Source of the DNA: Sphacelaria rigidula
Taxonomy: Eukaryota; Phaeophyceae; Sphacelariales
Assembly: GCA_964200075.2 (NCBI GenBank)
Contig: CAXNAA020000307.1
Coordinates: 1-22,820, forward strand
Reading direction: 5' to 3'
DNA length: 22,820 bases
Part shown: piece after piece, positions 19,165-22,820 of the stretch
Layout of the letters: each line of letters opens with the position of its first letter
Numbering within the stretch: position 1 is the first letter of the stretch
Translations under genes and position numbers: made by a program
The notes under the pieces: generated by a model
Told to the model about the DNA's origin: nothing
Seen by the model: only the letters and a program-made list of their open reading frames with translations
Databases searched by the model: none

Positions 19165-19756
19165 GTGAGTGATCACGAAGCAATTCCTTTTTGTTATTGT
19201 ATTGTATTGTATTGTATTGTCCCGCATTAGCTGATCTCTCGACCGATGCAGTCGTGTTGATCAGATAGACGCACTATGCTAGAAGTAAAGGAAACAGCAA
19301 CAACTGTTGATGCGGATTCTTGTTTCTTCAGACTCCCATAGCATCAGTGGAATGTACTTGCATGATCACAACCAACAGGCTCTTCCCCTTCCCGTCTCCA
19401 GAGTCCCGTTGCCTCCCAAGTCCCGTGCCCTGTGGATTTCCATTGTTGGGCTGATGGTGTTTGGTTTTTAGGCACTGTTAACTGTCCGGTGTGTCGCGAT
19501 TGAACCACGTAGACCTTCCCCACTGCTTCGATATGGTAGCTCGGCCACAGGTCTCACGAAGTTGTCTGAATGTAGTGAGGAAGTGCCTCACTAGTCGAGA
19601 TACTCGGGTGCATTCATGATGGTTACGCGGCCGTTTGCCTTCCTTACATTTTACTCTTTTACCGTGCTCTGTAGAACTGTGTTGGTGGGGTATAAAAACA
19701 CAGTGTTTTGTGAAAAGGGTGACCGATACCTAATGTAAACTCGTGTATTGTATTGC
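19165..19756. other. Proposed intron 3, first part
   Basis: It includes an (ATTGT)5 microsatellite at 19196-19220. A strong acceptor-like TGTTTCTTCAG ends at 19331, followed by a frame to a stop at 19469. It does not fit the gene's phase and is discussed separately. Confidence 0.45.
19196..19220. repeat. (ATTGT)5 microsatellite
   Basis: Five exact tandem copies of a 5-base unit, within proposed intron 3. Confidence 0.9.
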
Positions 19757-19950
19757 TCTCCCCACTTCTTCTTTTTTCCCTCACACTTTGAACCCCTCCC
19801 CTTCCTCGGGATGAAAACCCAGTCGACTATTTAGTTTACTGACGTTCCCACGCTCTCCACGGTGAAGATCATGCATGACGGGAATCGAACCTCTGCTCTC
19901 TCCACCCTAATGGCGACAGTCGGACCATTACACCATCGAGGCGCGGCGGC
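19757..19950 (-). mobile_element. tRNA-derived SINE (copy D, internal deletion)
   Basis: The A box TGGTGTAATGG (19935-19925) and B box GGTTCGATTCC (19891-19881) are both intact on the - strand. The 3' block GGGTTCAAAGTGTGAGGG is followed by an A/G-rich tail (19780-19757), as in copy A. About 100 bases of the body present in copy B are missing: sequence jumps from CTCGGGATGA to AACCCAGTCGACTA. Both promoter boxes matching consensus suggest a comparatively young copy. Confidence 0.85.
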
Positions 19951-20081
19951 TTACCCAAAACATATTCGAGTTCCCCTTGTCTCTGGCCCCCGTGTTGATC
20001 GTTTTAAATGCATGCGCGGTTGCTTCGCTCCACGGATCGTTTCCCTCCTGTCGCTACGGTTCTGGAATACATGAACAACAG

Positions 20082-20187
20082 ATACCTGTTCAGCCTGTCT
20101 CGGGAGGTGCAGTACGTGGCTGAGGCTCTGATGCAAGAGACCTCGAACCAGACGCGAGCTAGCGTGGAGGCGGAGAAACTACTCGCC
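20082..20187 (+). CDS. Candidate exon 4 of the unrecognised spliced gene
   Basis: The acceptor ATGAACAACAG ends at 20081, behind a pyrimidine-rich tract at 20039-20066. The donor is CGCC|GTGAGT at 20187/20188. The frame is A + 35 codons, start phase 2 and end phase 0. The peptide reads YLFSLSREVQYVAEALMQET and continues with SNQTRASVEAEKLLA, a hydrophilic, Ala/Glu-rich sequence likely to form amphipathic helix. A second acceptor 12 bases downstream (CTGTTCAG ending 20093) keeps the same frame and would drop four residues. No family is recognised. The helix appears to continue across the next junction, which supports the model. Confidence 0.55.
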
Positions 20188-20600
20188 GTGAGTCGGTCAA
20201 GCAGTAGGGTTGACGGTTGACAAGTGTCGGACGTCGAAATGATCCATGGTCTTCGTCCTCAGATTTCGGCGTTGAGCGGGCATTCGGAACAGCACGGCGC
20301 GTCTTGAAAACGAACGAAAATGAACGTAGCTATGCAGCAGCATGACCAAATCTGTACGAGGTGGTGTTTCTTTACCCTTTGGACGCTAGTAGATGATGTG
20401 TCGTGCGATACGTGAAATTGGGGCTGACTGGGTAGAGAAAGGCACGACTAGTGCGCCAAAGTGATGAAAGTATTTTTTATCCTGACACTGAATCGAACAC
20501 ACTTACCCTGACGATCGTGTGCTTTGGTGATGATACGCGTGGGCGGCACGTCGCGGTGCTGCAAAATGACCTATACATCGTGAGGGTAACGGCCTTTGCA
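20188..20600. other. Proposed intron 4, first part
   Basis: An acceptor-like TCTTCGTCCTCAG ends at about 20262, but no frame downstream fits phase 0 to a donor. Nothing else is recognised. Confidence 0.4.
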
Positions 20601-20743
20601 TCGAGATTCGTTGGTCATCTCGCCACTGTACCATACAACGGTCACCCCGATTTTGAGCCCACGAATTTGAGTCCGCCCCCCCCCCCCCCCTCCCCCGATT
20701 TCGAAAAAATCGGGGTCCCAAAATAATCGAGATTCGTTGTCAT
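20601..20743. repeat. Short repeat element with terminal direct repeats and poly-C tract
   Basis: TCGAGATTCGTTGGTCAT (20601-20618) recurs as TCGAGATTCGTTGTCAT (20727-20743), flanking 108 bases. Inside are a run of 15 C (20676-20690) and a perfect hairpin CCCCGATTT/AAATCGGGG (20693-20701 and 20707-20715). A shorter relative in inverse orientation lies at 22297-22350, so this is a dispersed family. Frames rich in Gly or Pro here are products of the homopolymer. Confidence 0.7.
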
Positions 20744-21296
20744 AAAAGTGGGTCGCACCATCGGTACACATATTACTCGTGCGTGTAGGATGACGACGTG
20801 CCTGCCTGCTCCGTCGACCATGACACACTGCTGCAACACGTCTGGTAGTCAAAACAAATGTTCGTTTCGCAGCAGTCGTGCCCGTCGCCCACGCCCATCA
20901 AGTCTCTCAATCTACCCCTGCAAACGTTGTAGGTTATCCTCCGAAAACTCGTGGAACTGGTTCCAGGCAACTTGCCGTGGGCCGTCAGAGGGTTGAACTT
21001 CTTGCGGGTCCAAACCCCCTGAAATGTACCTTGAATTTATTACTAGAGAACACGATACTATTCTAGAAGCACGTGCCAAACAGTGATCAAATAATATACG
21101 TGATATGGATCAGAGGCTGGAAAGCACGGAGTGAACGATATCTCATGAGTGAGGCTGGCACTCGCGAGCGCCGGAGATGCTGATATTCTGGCAGCGAGGG
21201 TTGGATCAGCACGCCCACACCCGGTCGACTCTTACTTCCGCTACCCGTGTCCTCGGGCTTTCAATTACAGTACCCCGATTTTACTCCAAGATACCG
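20744..21296. other. Proposed intron 4, middle
   Basis: A possible acceptor (TTCGTTTCGCAG, about 20873) opens a frame that ends in TAG within 20 codons. I annotate no exon. Confidence 0.4.
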
Positions 21297-21444
21297 CACC
21301 CTGGATAATGGCAATATATCACACTGCCAAAAATTATACCGCGTACAGTATCGACCACTGAGCCTCGCAAAATCGAAACTGCTTTTCATACGGCACGCGG
21401 TACACTTTTATACAGTGCAATCTATTGTCATTCTCCAGGGCGTG
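21297..21444. repeat. Imperfect inverted repeat, relative of the 12117 hairpin
   Basis: The left arm 21297-21344 and right arm 21395-21444 pair at 35 of 45 aligned positions, around a 50-base loop. The arms share the outer CCTGGA-AAT and inner TACCGCGT blocks with the perfect repeat at 12117-12230. This shows two members of one family at different stages of decay. Confidence 0.8.
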
Positions 21445-21623
21445 CAAGATTAGCATCTGTCGGGAATCGATCGTCTCGCAACCGTCTATCCTCGGTGGCC
21501 ATAGGTGTACCGTTCCGATTCAGATCACGGCGAGCGCGGCGGACTGCCTTGCATGGTATATTCCGGGGTGCCTGTCCCAATATGCTCGCGCCGAACTACT
21601 TGTTGATCGTTTGTTTTGGGCAG

Positions 21624-21807
21624 GAGTGGAAGCAGGAGTTCGGGCCAGAAGCACCACTGGTACGCGATGTGCCTTCCTTGGGGCTGCCTGTACCCGGTGG
21701 CAGCGGTGGCGGCGATGGCGGAGATGGTAACGGAGGAGCTGAGGGTGATAGCGTGGAGGAGAGTCGGTCCTCTGCCGGTGCGGAAAAGAAAGATGATGAC
21801 GATGATG
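21624..21807 (+). CDS. Candidate exon 5 of the unrecognised spliced gene (Gly/Asp-rich)
   Basis: The acceptor TTGTTTTGGGCAG ends at 21623 and the donor GATG|GTGAGTATG is at 21807/21808; both are strong. The exon starts in phase 0, matching exon 4, and ends in phase 1. The peptide starts EWKQEFGPEAPLVRDVPSLG, continuing the helix-like stretch of exon 4. It then becomes a Gly/Asp/Asn-rich linker and ends in a Ser-rich, acidic segment (KKDDDDD). Such tails are usually disordered and do not identify a function. The opposite strand is also open, which reduces the weight of frame length, but the splice sites and phase agreement remain. Confidence 0.55.
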
Positions 21808-21938
21808 GTGAGTATGTACTCTAGTGTAGCAGGTACAGTACCGAAGCGCACGCGAGAACTCTTGGGCATGAACAGTGATAGCATTGGTGCGTGTGCTTTG
21901 CGATTGGTGCGTTAGCAGACGTGAAATTAACGCCGCAG

Positions 21939-21976
21939 GCGCCGCTTTCGATAGTAACACGTTCTGGACGAGCTAG
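21939..21976 (+). CDS. Candidate last exon of the unrecognised spliced gene
   Basis: After a 131-base intron, an acceptor (ATTAACGCCGCAG, ending 21938, with a possible branch site TTAAC at about 21926) gives a phase-1 start. The codon split across the junction becomes Gly. The frame reads AAFDSNTFWTS and stops at TAG (21974-21976). The exon is short, so it is weakly supported. The whole model then totals 870 coding bases including the stop, or 289 residues. No clear polyadenylation signal was identified downstream. Confidence 0.35.
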
Positions 21977-22820
21977 GTCCACTGCTCACCTTCCCCAAAC
22001 CATGATTTTTCTCAGAACGCTAAATTCTAAAATCAAGTAGTCATGTTTTCAACCGCAGATGTATGACCGAAGCTTCGGGTCTTCTGAAACCAAGTGCGAT
22101 CCACTCATGGATTCCCGGCGACGGCTTTATATGAAATTCACTGCGAGTGTTGGGCAGTTCGGATAACGGGGGACAACACCCATCCACTCACCCTCCCCAC
22201 ACATGAGGTGGCGCTGTTCTCTAGCCTCATTATATTGCAAATTATAACGCTACAGTTGTGTCGTCAAGGAGAGTGAGTGTAGGACCCAGTTTATGGCGAA
22301 CGAATCTCGATTTTTTGGGAAATCAGGGGGACCGTTTTATGGCACAGGTGGTACAGTACAGTATCACAGATTTGTGAAACGGTTCTGTACACAGACGGTC
22401 ATTTTTTGCATGAGTGTGGTACTGCATACTCGGGCATGAAGCCGAAGAGCAGGCAGGCGGTAAAGAATCCTTCGAGTACAGTGTCGTACCTTGATACCCT
22501 GGGGTAATACAGTGTAGGGCACTTAATCAGTACAGTACATGATAATGCCTTGTGGTCGTACATGATGGCACAGTCGGTATTGCGAGGACAGAGAACAAAC
22601 GGTGCGCGAGCAGAGTTCAAAAGTGCAGTGCTGCACATCACCCCCCAAGCACAGCGACAACAGCCAGGAGAGTACAGTGGCGTTCGTTATAGTGATACAT
22701 ATGGCAGCGCAGCGCAGTCTAGAATATTACTTTCGCCGTAGGGTAGAGCGTCAGCACTTATTATCTGCTTGTTGAACCCCGTGCGAAGTTGCTTCAGCAG
22801 CTAGGGGCGGCAGTACGCAC
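21977..22820. other. No supported gene; downstream region with a repeat fragment
   Basis: Apart from the repeat at 22297-22350, TACAGTACAGTA-type motifs recur (22350-22365 and 22530-22540). Frames are short (80 codons or fewer) and unrecognised. Confidence 0.4.
22297..22350 (-). repeat. Deleted relative of the 20601-20743 repeat
   Basis: Read on the - strand, the block CCATAAAACGGTCCCCCTGA matches CCATACAACGGTCACCCCGA at about 20631-20650. It is joined directly to TCCCAAAAAATCGAGATTCG, which matches 20716-20736. The roughly 70-base middle, including the poly-C tract and hairpin, is absent. Confidence 0.6.

Noticed and set aside
1-22820. CRISPR arrays, bacterial operons or phage genes
   Set aside because: No regularly spaced direct repeats with spacers were seen, and no prokaryotic-type coding layout.

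Overview
The window looks like nuclear DNA of a eukaryote. It has no bacterial-style operons, no intact gene-sized open frames and no ribosome-binding sites. It does have a decayed non-LTR retrotransposon, tRNA-derived short interspersed elements, several fold-back elements, microsatellites, a short telomere-like (CCCTAA)3 tract, and short coding stretches bounded by GT/AG splice signals. The organism cannot be fixed from the sequence. The LINE resembles ones I associate with brown algae and other stramenopiles, but that is recollection, not a search result.

Layout. Bases 1-120 are the 3' part of a SINE on the + strand. About 1830-5279 (- strand) is a dead LINE with an AP-type endonuclease domain followed by a reverse transcriptase. 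It carries many stops and frameshifts, the RT catalytic box is destroyed and the endonuclease SDH motif reads SDR. 7056-7538 is a long inverted repeat with arms of about 230 bp. 8987-9111 is a candidate first exon. 11975-12047 is a tRNA-like head of a different family. 12117-12230 is a perfect 44-bp inverted repeat with a diverged relative at 21297-21444. Two more inverted repeats lie side by side at about 13228-13453 and 13552-13724. Three - strand copies of the first SINE lie at 14962-15258, 17425-17944 and 19757-19950. A small repeat family occurs at 20601-20743 and 22297-22350.

The most gene-like signal is a candidate + strand spliced gene. Its proposed exons are 8987-9111, 14230-14508, 19027-19164, 20082-20187, 21624-21807 and 21939-21976. 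Intron phases agree at every junction (2, 2, 2, 0, 1), giving a predicted protein of about 289 residues of no recognised family with a Gly/Asp-rich acidic C-terminal region. The third to fifth exons are the best supported. The second and last are weaker. The three - strand SINE copies would lie in its introns.

Nothing here amounts to a clear new multi-gene system. The candidate novelties are the unrecognised spliced gene, the hairpin-forming elements and the SINE family. Most open frames elsewhere look like chance.
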